This document shows, in pieces, positions 52,351 to 60,323 of a stretch of DNA of 64,000 bases. Made by a program: the position numbers and the translations under genes. The stretch's first letter is position 1; every line of letters begins with the position of its first letter. The notes under the pieces were generated by a model. It searched no databases and was not told the DNA's origin. It was given only the letters and a program-made list of their open reading frames with translations. Origin of the DNA: Hellea balneolensis DSM 19091 (GTDB taxonomy: Bacteria > Pseudomonadota > Alphaproteobacteria > Caulobacterales > Maricaulaceae); NCBI RefSeq assembly GCF_000428525.1, contig NZ_AUAC01000009.1:32721-96720 (forward strand), given 5' to 3'.

Positions 52351-52701
52351 ATGTTCTACACCTACATTGTCGCCAGCAAACGTAATGGCACCCTCTATAC
52401 GGGGCAGACGAATGATATTTGCCGCCGTGCCGAAGAACATCGCTTGGGGATATTTCCGGGGTTCCCGCAAGAGCATCATTGTATCTATCTGGTTTGGTAT
52501 GAAGAGCACCCTACGCGCCAAGCCGCCTTTATCCGTGAGCGGCGGATTAAGAAATGGGAGCGGGCGTGGAAGCTATCCATGATAGAGGCGGTTAATCCTT
52601 TGTGGTTGGATTTGGGGCTATGTCCGATGTGGCCTTTGCCTGACAAGCGGGTTTATCCTGAGATTTGGGATAATGCCCTGGCTACGGCTGTTCCTCGATA
52701 A
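52351..52701 (+). CDS. GIY-YIG superfamily nuclease-like protein (UPF0213 type)
   Basis: 116-aa single-domain protein. The GIY-YIG core is seen as YTYIVASKRNGTLYTGQTND (about 3-22), followed by RRAEEHR with the conserved Arg and His/Glu, and Glu in a helix near RERRIKKWER (about 62). Small GIY-YIG proteins of this kind are frequent in alphaproteobacteria and are commonly found beside GC-rich palindromes of the type that flank it here. Nuclease activity is inferred. The C-terminal part (GLCPMWPLPDKR) is not conserved in the core domain. Confidence 0.85.
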   Translation: MFYTYIVASKRNGTLYTGQTNDICRRAEEHRLGIFPGFPQEHHCIYLVWYEEHPTRQAAFIRERRIKKWERAWKLSMIEAVNPLWLDLGLCPMWPLPDKRVYPEIWDNALATAVPR

Positions 52702-52713
52702 GTTCGTTCACTG

Positions 52714-52759
52714 CTGGGTCCCCGCTAATGCGTTTTTTCAAAACGCTCGGCGGGGATGA
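52714..52759. repeat. GC-rich palindromic element with a second hairpin inside its loop
   Basis: CTGGGTCCCCGC and GCGGGGATGA are the outer arms, as in the other copies. The 4-base loop of the standard unit is replaced by a longer segment containing GCGTTTT-TTC-AAAACGC (52730-52746), a perfect hairpin within the loop. Confidence 0.8.
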
Positions 52760-53005
52760 ATGGAGAAGAAGGCGGGAATGATGAGAAGGGAGGTCAATCC
52801 TAAAGAATAACCCCCAAAACCTCCACGATTACTGCAATCGTCAGAGATGTATGCTCCCCCTCCCGCTTTGCCCCTATATTCAGACTCGTTCCTCTTCTTG
52901 GGACAGGCAAGCGTACGTTGGCTGGCTTGGGAGAGGACGGTGTTTGTAGGTTTGTGTTTTGCCTATGGCAGAATACATAACGTTCTAGGCGTAACGCCCT
53001 AGGAC

Positions 53006-53165
53006 AGCCTGCCGAAGGTGAGCTGCGGGACTATGGTCCGCTCGGCCCTTCGCATAAAGACATCGCCGCGCGGTTTTTGGCCGCGTAAAACATATATTTT
53101 TGACGTCTGAGGTTTTTCCTTCGCCGTCAAAGCCGCGCGGACCGTCCCACATTTTGTGGCAGGTT
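53006..53165 (+). ncRNA. Candidate structured RNA upstream of dnaN
   Basis: A nested set of pairings is consistent with one RNA: outer stem AGCCTGCC/GGCAGGTT (53006-53013 with 53158-53165); long-range stem of GGGAC and GGTCCGC (53027-53041) with GCGGACC-GTCCC (53137-53148), 12 bp with a 3-base bulge; inner hairpins CGCGG/CCGCG (53069-53085) and TTTGACG/CGTCAAA (53099-53131); and CCACA/TGTGG (53147-53159) as an alternative on the 3' side. A rod-like RNA with an internal bubble recalls 6S RNA, but no family match can be claimed. Strand is a guess. Confidence 0.35.
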
Positions 53166-53430
53166 AGACTTAGCTGACCCCTCGATGGGCAGCCGCAACA
53201 TTCGCGTGGGACAAAAGCAAATATGCACGACCCTCACTCACGTCGTTTGGTCGGTACTTCATTGCAATCGAGGCTCTGCATTGATTACGGGCATTTCGCG
53301 CCCCAAAATCAGAGGCTCTCTATGGGTTGAATAGGCCTTGGCATTTACCCCGATTACGTTATGTTATGCGTTCAAACTGGCCGCTCCGCGTGAGGGGCCT
53401 TTTTCTACAGATTATAAGCAGGCTGAAAAG

Positions 53431-54534
53431 ATGAGACTTTCTATTGAACGCGCCGCGCTTTTAAAAGCGCTCGGACATGTGCAAAATGTTGTGGAGCGCC
53501 GCAATACGATTCCGATCCTGTCCAATGTGTTGATGAGTGCCGAGGGCGGCAAGGTCACTTTGGTCGCAACGGATTTGGATATTGAAATATCCGAAGACAC
53601 CGCCGCAGATGTCGGCGCGCCGGGGCAGATTACGGCCCCCGCTCATACGCTTTATGATATTGCGCGAAAGCTCCCCGATGGGGCGCAAGTGTCTTTGCAG
53701 ATTAACGCCGATGACCGCTTGGATGTCGATGCGGGCCGCTCGCATTTTACGCTCCCGCTACTGCCGTCTGGGGATTTTCCGAAAATGACAGCGGATGGTT
53801 TTACGCATAATTTCGTGCTGAAAGCGCCAGAGCTGCGCCGCTTAATCGACAAAACCCGCTTTGCAATTTCGACCGAGGAAACGCGCTATTATTTGAACGG
53901 AATTTATTGCCATGCCCATGATGGGGCGTTGCGCGCGGTTGCCACAGATGGGCACCGCTTGGCGCTGGCCGAGATGGACCTCCCTGCGGGGGCCGAAGGC
54001 CTGCCCGGCGTGATTATCCCGCGTAAAACTGTGGCGGAAATTCGCCGCTTAATCGATGGCGGTGAGGCTGATGTTGCGATTTCTGTTTCTGAGGCGAAAA
54101 TTCGTTTCCATTATGGCTCAGCGGTGCTGACTTCCAAGCTGATTGACGGAACCTTCCCCGATTATGAGCGCGTCATTCCTAAAGGAAATGAGAAAGAGCT
54201 AACCATCGACAACAAAGTCTTTGCCGATGCGGTGGACCGCGTGGCCACGATTTCCGCCGAGAAATCTCGCTCGGTCAAAGTCACGCTGTCCCAAGATAAT
54301 TTGGCGCTGACGGTGAATAATCCTGAGAGCGGAAACGCCCATGAAGAATTGATGGTGGATTACAGCGCCGACCCGCTAGAGATTGGCTTTAACGCGAAAT
54401 ATTTGCTCGATGTAGCGAACCAGATTGAGGGTCGCGACGCGACCTTCTTCCTTGATAGTCCCGCCTCTCCCGCTTTGGTCAAAGACGCAGAAGATCCCGG
54501 CGCGCTCTTTGTGCTGATGCCGCTGCGCGTCTAA
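53431..54534 (+). CDS. dnaN: DNA polymerase III beta subunit (sliding clamp)
   Basis: 367-aa sliding clamp with three clamp-fold domains; the N-terminus MRLSIERAALLKALGHVQ and ERRNTIPILSNVLM, and the C-terminal end ALFVLMPLRV, are diagnostic. The ATG at 53431 is chosen because it begins the conserved domain; an upstream in-frame TTG at 53338 would add 31 unrelated residues. recF follows 14 bases later. dnaA is not adjacent, and gyrB does not follow recF, so the classical dnaA-dnaN-recF-gyrB order is broken here. Confidence 0.97.
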   Translation: MRLSIERAALLKALGHVQNVVERRNTIPILSNVLMSAEGGKVTLVATDLDIEISEDTAADVGAPGQITAPAHTLYDIARKLPDGAQVSLQINADDRLDVDAGRSHFTLPLLPSGDFPKMTADGFTHNFVLKAPELRRLIDKTRFAISTEETRYYLNGIYCHAHDGALRAVATDGHRLALAEMDLPAGAEGLPGVIIPRKTVAEIRRLIDGGEADVAISVSEAKIRFHYGSAVLTSKLIDGTFPDYERVIPKGNEKELTIDNKVFADAVDRVATISAEKSRSVKVTLSQDNLALTVNNPESGNAHEELMVDYSADPLEIGFNAKYLLDVANQIEGRDATFFLDSPASPALVKDAEDPGALFVLMPLRV

Positions 54535-54548
54535 AATTCGGGCGTGGT

Positions 54549-55673
54549 GTGTCCCATATAGCCTCACTGCGCCTGACGGATTTTCGCTCTTACGCCTCGC
54601 TTGATATTGCGCTTTCGGGCGCACCCGTTGTGCTATACGGCCCGAACGGCGCGGGGAAAACAAACCTTTTAGAGGCCGTCTCTTTCCTCTCGCCCGGACG
54701 TGGATTACGCCGCGCCAAGATGGAAGACCTTGCGCGGAGGTCTGGAGACACTGCCGCCGCGGCTTGGGGGATAAATGCTGAGGTCGATGATACGCGCGTC
54801 TCAGTCGGGCAAGTCCCGGAATATCCCAAGCGGCGCATTGTACGGCTCGACGGAAAAAATGCGAGCGGAACACAGCTTGCACAGCTCTTAACGCTGATGT
54901 GGCTCACCCCTGCCCAAGACAGGCTCTTTACCGGACCGGCGTCGGATCGCCGCAAATTCATGGACCGTTTCTCTCTGGTGCATGCCCCCTCTCATGGCAT
55001 GGCGAGCCTGCGATATGAGAAGACGCGCTCTGAACGTAACCGCCTGCTTTCGGACGGCATCACTGACAGAGGATGGTATGAAGCCCTTGAAGCCGACATG
55101 GCCACACAAGGCGCGCATGTCGCTCAGGCCCGCGCGATGACGGTCACGCGGCTCGTGGACGAAATCGAAGCGCGTGCTGCCGCGAAAGAAGATGACGTCT
55201 TCCCAAAGGCCATCCTCGCGCTAGAAGGCGAAGCCGAAGAGCAGTTTCAAAGCGGCCTGAGCTTTGAGGATGTGGAAAACTATATCTGCGAAACGCTTGC
55301 TGCTGACCGTCCCCTTGATCAACGCGCGGGGCGGACCTTGCGCGGGGTGCATAAATCAGACTTGCGGGTACGTCATGCTGAGAAAAATATGCCTGCCGAG
55401 GATTGCTCGACGGGGGAGCAGAAAGCGCTGCTGATTGGCCTGACCCTCGCCCATGCCCGCGCGCAATCGGATAAAAAACCTATTCTGCTGCTAGATGAAG
55501 TCGCCGCGCATCTGGACATAGACCGCCGCGCCGCGCTGATTGAAGAGCTTATCGCGCTGGGCACGCAAATATTTATGACGGGGACGGATGCGTCGCTTTT
55601 CGAGGCGTTTAATGGCCGCGCCCAAATGTTCGAAGTGCGCGAAGGGTCCGTGTCTGAAAAAACAGGCCCCTAA
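54549..55673 (+). CDS. recF: DNA replication/repair protein RecF
   Basis: 374-aa SMC-like ATPase for gap repair and recombination. Walker A YGPNGAGKTN (about 29-38), the signature motif STGEQKALLIGL (about 290) and Walker B ILLLDEVAAHLD (about 315) are all intact. N-terminus SHIASLRLTDFRSYASL is typical. The start is GTG at 54549; no ATG is available before the first strand. It is probably co-transcribed with dnaN. A perfect 11-bp hairpin follows its stop. Confidence 0.96.
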   Translation: MSHIASLRLTDFRSYASLDIALSGAPVVLYGPNGAGKTNLLEAVSFLSPGRGLRRAKMEDLARRSGDTAAAAWGINAEVDDTRVSVGQVPEYPKRRIVRLDGKNASGTQLAQLLTLMWLTPAQDRLFTGPASDRRKFMDRFSLVHAPSHGMASLRYEKTRSERNRLLSDGITDRGWYEALEADMATQGAHVAQARAMTVTRLVDEIEARAAAKEDDVFPKAILALEGEAEEQFQSGLSFEDVENYICETLAADRPLDQRAGRTLRGVHKSDLRVRHAEKNMPAEDCSTGEQKALLIGLTLAHARAQSDKKPILLLDEVAAHLDIDRRAALIEELIALGTQIFMTGTDASLFEAFNGRAQMFEVREGSVSEKTGP

Positions 55674-55682
55674 AATAGAAAT

Positions 55683-55708
55683 GGTCCGTTACTCGAAAGT
55701 AACGGACC
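55683..55708 (+). terminator. Hairpin after recF
   Basis: GGTCCGTTACT-CGAA-AGTAACGGACC is a perfect 11-bp stem with a 4-base loop, 10 bases past the recF stop. No T run follows, so this is either a weak terminator or an RNA-stabilising 3' end. Confidence 0.5.
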
Positions 55709-55930
55709 GACGATACCGAAACGGGGCGCAATGTCCGGTACCGAAATAGAGCCCCCAGAGCCCTAGTGTTCAGTATTCCAATGCGTAGCAGGTTACTATG
55801 CCTCGCTACATGAATGTATCTTGAACAAATTTTTCGTACCTATTTTCACGGCACTCACATAACTCTGTTCATACGTTTTCAACCTTTCCCCTAAGGGTCA
55901 TTTGCATTAAACTTACCTAGGGAGAACGCT

Positions 55931-56764
55931 ATGAAACCAGAAATAGTTGCAATATTGGGAATTTTTTTAGCATTTATTGTCGCTGAAATTTTGTTTACCA
56001 ATTTCTTTAAGAAAAAGGACCAGAAGTCTAGTGATGGCGCTGTGGAGTTTTTCAGCACGGGTACGCTTCTCCTCCTGACCCAGCCTTTAATCATGGGAAC
56101 CAGCTATGCCCTTGGCCTGATGTTTTTTCCGGAACTTCAAGACAAGCTATCCGGCTTGCATTTTCTTGCAGGGTTTGGCTTATTCCTGATCTTTGACGAT
56201 CTAACACAATATTGGTGGCACCGCCTCTCGCATTCTGTTCCGTGGCTTTATAAACTACACCGTCCGCATCATAATGCGGAGTATATGAGCATTCGTCTCG
56301 TCTATCGGAATAATACGTTTTACTATGCCATGATGCCGGGATTATGGTTTTCAGGCGCTTTGATCTATCTTGGACTGGGGTGGGTTTATGCCGTTTACAT
56401 AATAATGAAAATGACAATTATTTTTGGCGCTCATTCAGATCTGCCATGGGACAAAGCTCTATATAAGTCAAAATGGCTCTCGCCTCTTATGTGGGTCGTT
56501 GAGCGCACCATCAGCACTCCTGCCACGCATCACGCCCATCACGGCCGCCACAAAGCTGATGGCGTGACCCATTATAAAGGTAACTTTGGCAATATGCTGT
56601 TTCTCTGGGATATCATCTTTGGCACCGCCAAAATCACGCGTCGTTACCCGCCCGAATATGGCGTTGAAAACCTGCCAGAAACATCGCTGTTGGAGCAACT
56701 CATTTGGCCTGTCGTGCGCAAACATCCTCAGCCCAAAGACACTGTCTTGGATCCGGCGGAATAA
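55931..56764 (+). CDS. Fatty acid hydroxylase/sterol desaturase family membrane protein
   Basis: 277-aa integral membrane di-iron enzyme candidate. The histidine boxes are HRLSH (about 97), HRPHHNAEY (about 110) and HHAHHGRHK (about 199), matching the family, with hydrophobic helices at about 2-22, 40-65, 75-95 and 130-165. Members hydroxylate or desaturate lipids, carotenoids or sterols; substrate unknown. GGGAG leader before the ATG. It is convergent with the UbiH-like gene, with no bases between the stops. Confidence 0.88.
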   Translation: MKPEIVAILGIFLAFIVAEILFTNFFKKKDQKSSDGAVEFFSTGTLLLLTQPLIMGTSYALGLMFFPELQDKLSGLHFLAGFGLFLIFDDLTQYWWHRLSHSVPWLYKLHRPHHNAEYMSIRLVYRNNTFYYAMMPGLWFSGALIYLGLGWVYAVYIIMKMTIIFGAHSDLPWDKALYKSKWLSPLMWVVERTISTPATHHAHHGRHKADGVTHYKGNFGNMLFLWDIIFGTAKITRRYPPEYGVENLPETSLLEQLIWPVVRKHPQPKDTVLDPAE

Positions 56765-57961
56765 TCAACGCTGTAACAAACTCGGCAAATCTCCTGATTG
56801 TCCTGCCGCTTCTTTCATGAAAAAGGCCTGAGCCGGTTTAAAACGGTTCACCGCCGCCAGACCCACACGCCTTGCATGACGCAGCGGCCCCAAGCGGCTT
56901 GTAAAGAGACGGTTGAGCATATCCGTCGTCATACCCAGCATTTTATTGTCAAAATTTCGCCACGCTTCATAATCGCCAATGGCTGCGCCGCCCAAGTCAA
57001 GACCTGTTGATAAACTGCTCTCAACAACATCGGCTAGCGCCGCCGCGTCGCGCAATCCCATATTCAGGCCCTGCCCGGCTATCGGATGGATGGAATGGGC
57101 CGCGTCCCCAACTAACACAAGACGCTCATCCGTGTAACGCTCCGCCATCTGCAAGCTGAGCGGAAAAGCCTGCCGCGGCGCAGAGAGCTTTATCTCCCCT
57201 AGAAAGCCACCAATACGCCTCGCCAGCTCCGCCGTAAAAGCAGCTTCGTCCAACCCCATAGCCGCATCTACAGCCCGCGCTGCATCTGACCAAACGATTG
57301 AACAGCGCTGTCCCGTCAACGGTAATAGCGCCAAAGGGCCTCCCGCGAAAAAAATCTGATGCGCCACGCCATCATGCGTCAGCTCATGCTTGAACGTTGT
57401 GACAATTGCTTTCTGCTCATAGGCAAAACGCTGCACATCAATCCCCGCTTGTTGGCGAAGATTCGAGTTACGTCCGTCCGCCGCAACAAGCAAAGATGCA
57501 GTGAAGTTAGTTTTGTCTTTCAGCGTAACCGTTACGCCTTTAGGGGTTCGCACTGTTTTAAGAATTTCTACGGGGGCAAGCAGCCTAATATTTTTGCTAT
57601 CTTGAACCTTTCGCAAGAGAGCCGGTCTTAAGCGGTTATTCTCCACCATATGACCTGTAGGGCCGCCCACATCCGTACTGTCAAAGTGCAGAGTCAAAGG
57701 CGAGACCTCACCCACAGCACCGTCTGCAATCAACATATCCGAAATGGGCTGAACATAGCCGCCAAGCGTTTCAGCAATACCCAAATGCTCAAACATAGCA
57801 AAACTACTCGCCGCAACAGCAGAGGCCCGTTCGTCCTGTGATGTTTCAGGCGAAGCCGCATCCAGAAGGCAAACCTTCGCGCCTTTATGCGCACAGGCCA
57901 AAGCAGAGCTAAGCCCAACGAGACCCGCGCCGACAACAATAATGTCAAAATCAGCATTCAT
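56765..57961 (-). CDS. UbiH/UbiF/VisC-type FAD-dependent hydroxylase
   Basis: 398-aa flavoprotein monooxygenase of the ubiquinone-hydroxylase family. FAD-binding IIVVGAGLVGLSSALA is at about 7-22, the DG motif is VAADGRNSNLR (about 160) and the second FAD motif is LVGDAAHSIHPIAGQGLN (about 283-300). Such enzymes add hydroxyl groups to the aromatic ring of ubiquinone precursors; which position cannot be told. Length is normal. Convergent with the hydroxylase-family gene. Confidence 0.92.
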   Translation of the reverse strand: MNADFDIIVVGAGLVGLSSALACAHKGAKVCLLDAASPETSQDERASAVAASSFAMFEHLGIAETLGGYVQPISDMLIADGAVGEVSPLTLHFDSTDVGGPTGHMVENNRLRPALLRKVQDSKNIRLLAPVEILKTVRTPKGVTVTLKDKTNFTASLLVAADGRNSNLRQQAGIDVQRFAYEQKAIVTTFKHELTHDGVAHQIFFAGGPLALLPLTGQRCSIVWSDAARAVDAAMGLDEAAFTAELARRIGGFLGEIKLSAPRQAFPLSLQMAERYTDERLVLVGDAAHSIHPIAGQGLNMGLRDAAALADVVESSLSTGLDLGGAAIGDYEAWRNFDNKMLGMTTDMLNRLFTSRLGPLRHARRVGLAAVNRFKPAQAFFMKEAAGQSGDLPSLLQR

Positions 57962-58108
57962 AAGGTGAACTTAACGCGGAGCAGAAGCTTTTGCTATGGG
58001 GCGTTTTGGCTAAGGGGAGGAATGGGGATAGCGGAAATTAAAATAAGTATGTGTTATGATGTCGATTTAATTTTGTAGTATTTTAATTAAAGAATATCTG
58101 ACTTGGTT

Positions 58109-59326
58109 ATGACATTAGAGTTACAGAACCCACAGCATAAGAGCTATGACATTATCATCATAGGCGGGGCAATTATGGGCGCATCCACAGCCTGGTTTTT
58201 GTCTAAGAATAAGGACTTTAGAGGCTCTGTCTTAGTTGTTGAGCGCGACCCGACTTATGTAAATTCTTCGACTATGCACACGAATTCTTGCATGCGGCAG
58301 CAGTTTTCTACAGAGCTGAATGTTCACATTTCACAATTTGCTGCGGATTTTGTCAAAAATATCAGAGACCACATGGACGCAGATGATCTGGTGCCTGAAC
58401 TTTCTATTCAAAACTTTGGTTATATGTATCTTGCTGACAATGACAACTTTGCCGATGTCTTGCGAGAGAGCCAGCAAGTTCAACTCAATGCAGGTGCTGA
58501 AACGCAACTTTTAAGCCCTGACCAAATTAAACTAAAATATCCATTTTATAATGTTGATGATATTGTTCTTGGTTCAATCAATTTACGTGATGAAGGGTAT
58601 TGGGACGGCACGGCAGTCTTTGATGCGTGGCGGCGTCAATCACGCAAAGCTGGTGTCGAGTATATCGCAAATGAAGTTGTCAGCATGACGAAAAGTGCAA
58701 ATGGCACGAAAGTGGAAAGCGTCACCCTTAAATCCGGTGAGGTCATAGCCTGTGGCAAGATGCTTAATGCCTCTGGCCCGCGCGCGGCTCGTACAGCCAA
58801 AATGGCCGGTATCGAAGTCCCCGTTGAGCCCCGTAAGCGTTACAGCTGGATATTCGCCGCTGAACAACCACTCGACCAAGACCTACCACTAACCATTGAT
58901 CCGTCAGGCGTACATGTGCGCGAAAATGGCGGCGGGACGTATCAATGTGGTGCGCATTCTGACATTGACCCTGCCGTTGCCTATGATGACTTTACGATGG
59001 ATTTCGACATTTGGGAAAGCCATGTCTGGCCCATCCTCGCCACGCGTATTCCGCAATTTGAAGCGATAAAAATCCAAAGTGAATGGGCGGGACATTACGC
59101 CTATAATACATTTGACCATAATGCTATTATGGGGCCGCATAATAACATTACGAATTTCTATTTCCTCAATGGTTTTTCTGGACATGGCTTACAGCAATCG
59201 CCGGCAATGGGGCGTGGGAGCGCAGAGATGCTGATTTATGGCGAATATAAGAGTTTGGATTTATCGCCTTTTAATTATAACCGTATTTCAACTAACACGC
59301 CAATAATTGAAAAAGCCGTTATTTGA
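58109..59326 (+). CDS. DAO-family FAD-dependent oxidoreductase
   Basis: 405-aa enzyme of the D-amino acid oxidase/sarcosine oxidase superfamily. FAD-binding DIIIIGGAIMGASTAWFL (about 13-30; here GxxxxG in place of the usual GxGxxG), VVERDPTYVNSSTMHT, and the C-terminal GFSGHGLQQSPAMGRGSAEM motif. It should oxidise an amine or amino acid using FAD. The ATG at 58109 is preferred to the upstream TTG at 58103. It precedes a sugar-dehydrogenase-like gene by 27 bases, so the pair likely acts in one catabolic pathway. Confidence 0.87.
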   Translation: MTLELQNPQHKSYDIIIIGGAIMGASTAWFLSKNKDFRGSVLVVERDPTYVNSSTMHTNSCMRQQFSTELNVHISQFAADFVKNIRDHMDADDLVPELSIQNFGYMYLADNDNFADVLRESQQVQLNAGAETQLLSPDQIKLKYPFYNVDDIVLGSINLRDEGYWDGTAVFDAWRRQSRKAGVEYIANEVVSMTKSANGTKVESVTLKSGEVIACGKMLNASGPRAARTAKMAGIEVPVEPRKRYSWIFAAEQPLDQDLPLTIDPSGVHVRENGGGTYQCGAHSDIDPAVAYDDFTMDFDIWESHVWPILATRIPQFEAIKIQSEWAGHYAYNTFDHNAIMGPHNNITNFYFLNGFSGHGLQQSPAMGRGSAEMLIYGEYKSLDLSPFNYNRISTNTPIIEKAVI

Positions 59327-59353
59327 GGCTCAAATCGCATAGATGAGAATATT

Positions 59354-60196
59354 ATGAAACGTATAGTTTTAACGGGAGCCGCCGGACGCCTTGGATCTTA
59401 TTTGCGTGAACCCCTAAGTCAATTAGCAGCGGAACTAATCTCTTCGGATATCGTTGATGATATCGGCAGCCTCTATCCTAATGAACGATATCAAAAGGCT
59501 GATGTGGCTGAGATGGATGATATCATGCCCCTGCTTAAAGACGCAGATATAGTCGTTCATTTCGGCGCTTATGTTGACGAAGGTCCATTTGAAAAATTAC
59601 TCGGCCCGAATTTCATCGGGGCCTATAATATCTGGGAAGCAGCTTTTCAAAATGGGTTGAAGCGCGTGGTTTACGCCAGCTCGATCCACGCCGTTGGCAT
59701 GTATCCCAAAAATGAGTTTATTGGCACTGACGTGCCTCATCGCCCTGATACTTTTTATGGATTGGCAAAATGTTTCGCCGAAGATTTAGGAAGTCTGTAT
59801 TGGGATAAGCGCGGGCTTGAAAGCGTGCATATGCGCATTCTGTCTTGCGCCCAAGTCACCAACCCGCGTGCAGTCGGCTCATGGCTATCATATGATGATC
59901 TAATCCAGCTTGTCGAAAAATCTATCACCACACCTGTGACAGGGTTTAGCATTATTTACGGTGTTTCCAACAATGACCGCACGCCAGTGGATAATGCCAA
60001 GGCAAGCCATTTGGGCTACCGTCCCAAAGATAACGCCGAACAATTTGCCAAAGAGGTTTATGCGTCCAATCCTCCGCTCAACTCGCTGGATGTTGGGGAT
60101 TATTGTCATGGTGGCCCCTTCGCGTCTATCGAACTCGGTCACGGTGCCATGGCAGGTATGAATATTGTCAACGATACAAAAAAAATCAGGGATTAG
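59354..60196 (+). CDS. NAD-dependent epimerase/dehydratase family, uronate dehydrogenase-like
   Basis: 280-aa short-chain (extended SDR) enzyme. NAD-binding RIVLTGAAGRLGSYLRE at the N-terminus (TGxxGxxG), active-site SSIHAVG (about 112-118) and YGLAK (about 135-139) with the YxxxK pair. Layout and spacing are like uronate dehydrogenase (Udh), which oxidises galacturonate/glucuronate. The specific substrate is inferred by resemblance only. It follows the FAD oxidoreductase by 27 bases and precedes ftsK. Confidence 0.82.
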   Translation: MKRIVLTGAAGRLGSYLREPLSQLAAELISSDIVDDIGSLYPNERYQKADVAEMDDIMPLLKDADIVVHFGAYVDEGPFEKLLGPNFIGAYNIWEAAFQNGLKRVVYASSIHAVGMYPKNEFIGTDVPHRPDTFYGLAKCFAEDLGSLYWDKRGLESVHMRILSCAQVTNPRAVGSWLSYDDLIQLVEKSITTPVTGFSIIYGVSNNDRTPVDNAKASHLGYRPKDNAEQFAKEVYASNPPLNSLDVGDYCHGGPFASIELGHGAMAGMNIVNDTKKIRD

Positions 60197-60323
60197 TAGC
60201 TTTTACCAATACCCCCTTTCAGGATAAAGCACCCACCCCGCCACACAAAACCCTTCCCTTCTTAACCTCATATTTACGTCCCGCCTTCAGACTTTGTTAG
60301 GATAAATTTAAAGAGGTTTAACA

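Larger units (their letters stand above)
52702..53430. other. Intergenic region before dnaN, 729 bases, no protein gene seen
   Basis: The first 60 bases hold the nested palindromic element at 52714-52759 and decayed tandem repeats. From about 52980 to 53330 there are many inverted repeats on the scale of a structured RNA, annotated separately. No DnaA boxes (TTATCCACA), tRNA or known RNA signature was recognised. The dnaN promoter is presumably in the last 100-150 bases. Confidence 0.6.

Noticed and set aside
47602..52759. Repeated GC-rich palindromes as a possible CRISPR array
   Set aside because: Only five copies, in alternating orientation, kilobases apart, without regular spacers or cas genes. 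They fit dispersed palindromic repeats.
52860..53430. Chromosomal replication origin upstream of dnaN
   Set aside because: No DnaA-box cluster or AT-rich unwinding element is seen, and dnaA is not adjacent.
54376..54882. 168-aa minus-strand open frame across the dnaN-recF junction
   Set aside because: Arg-rich, no domain, and opposite to the conserved RecF N-terminus; a composition artefact.
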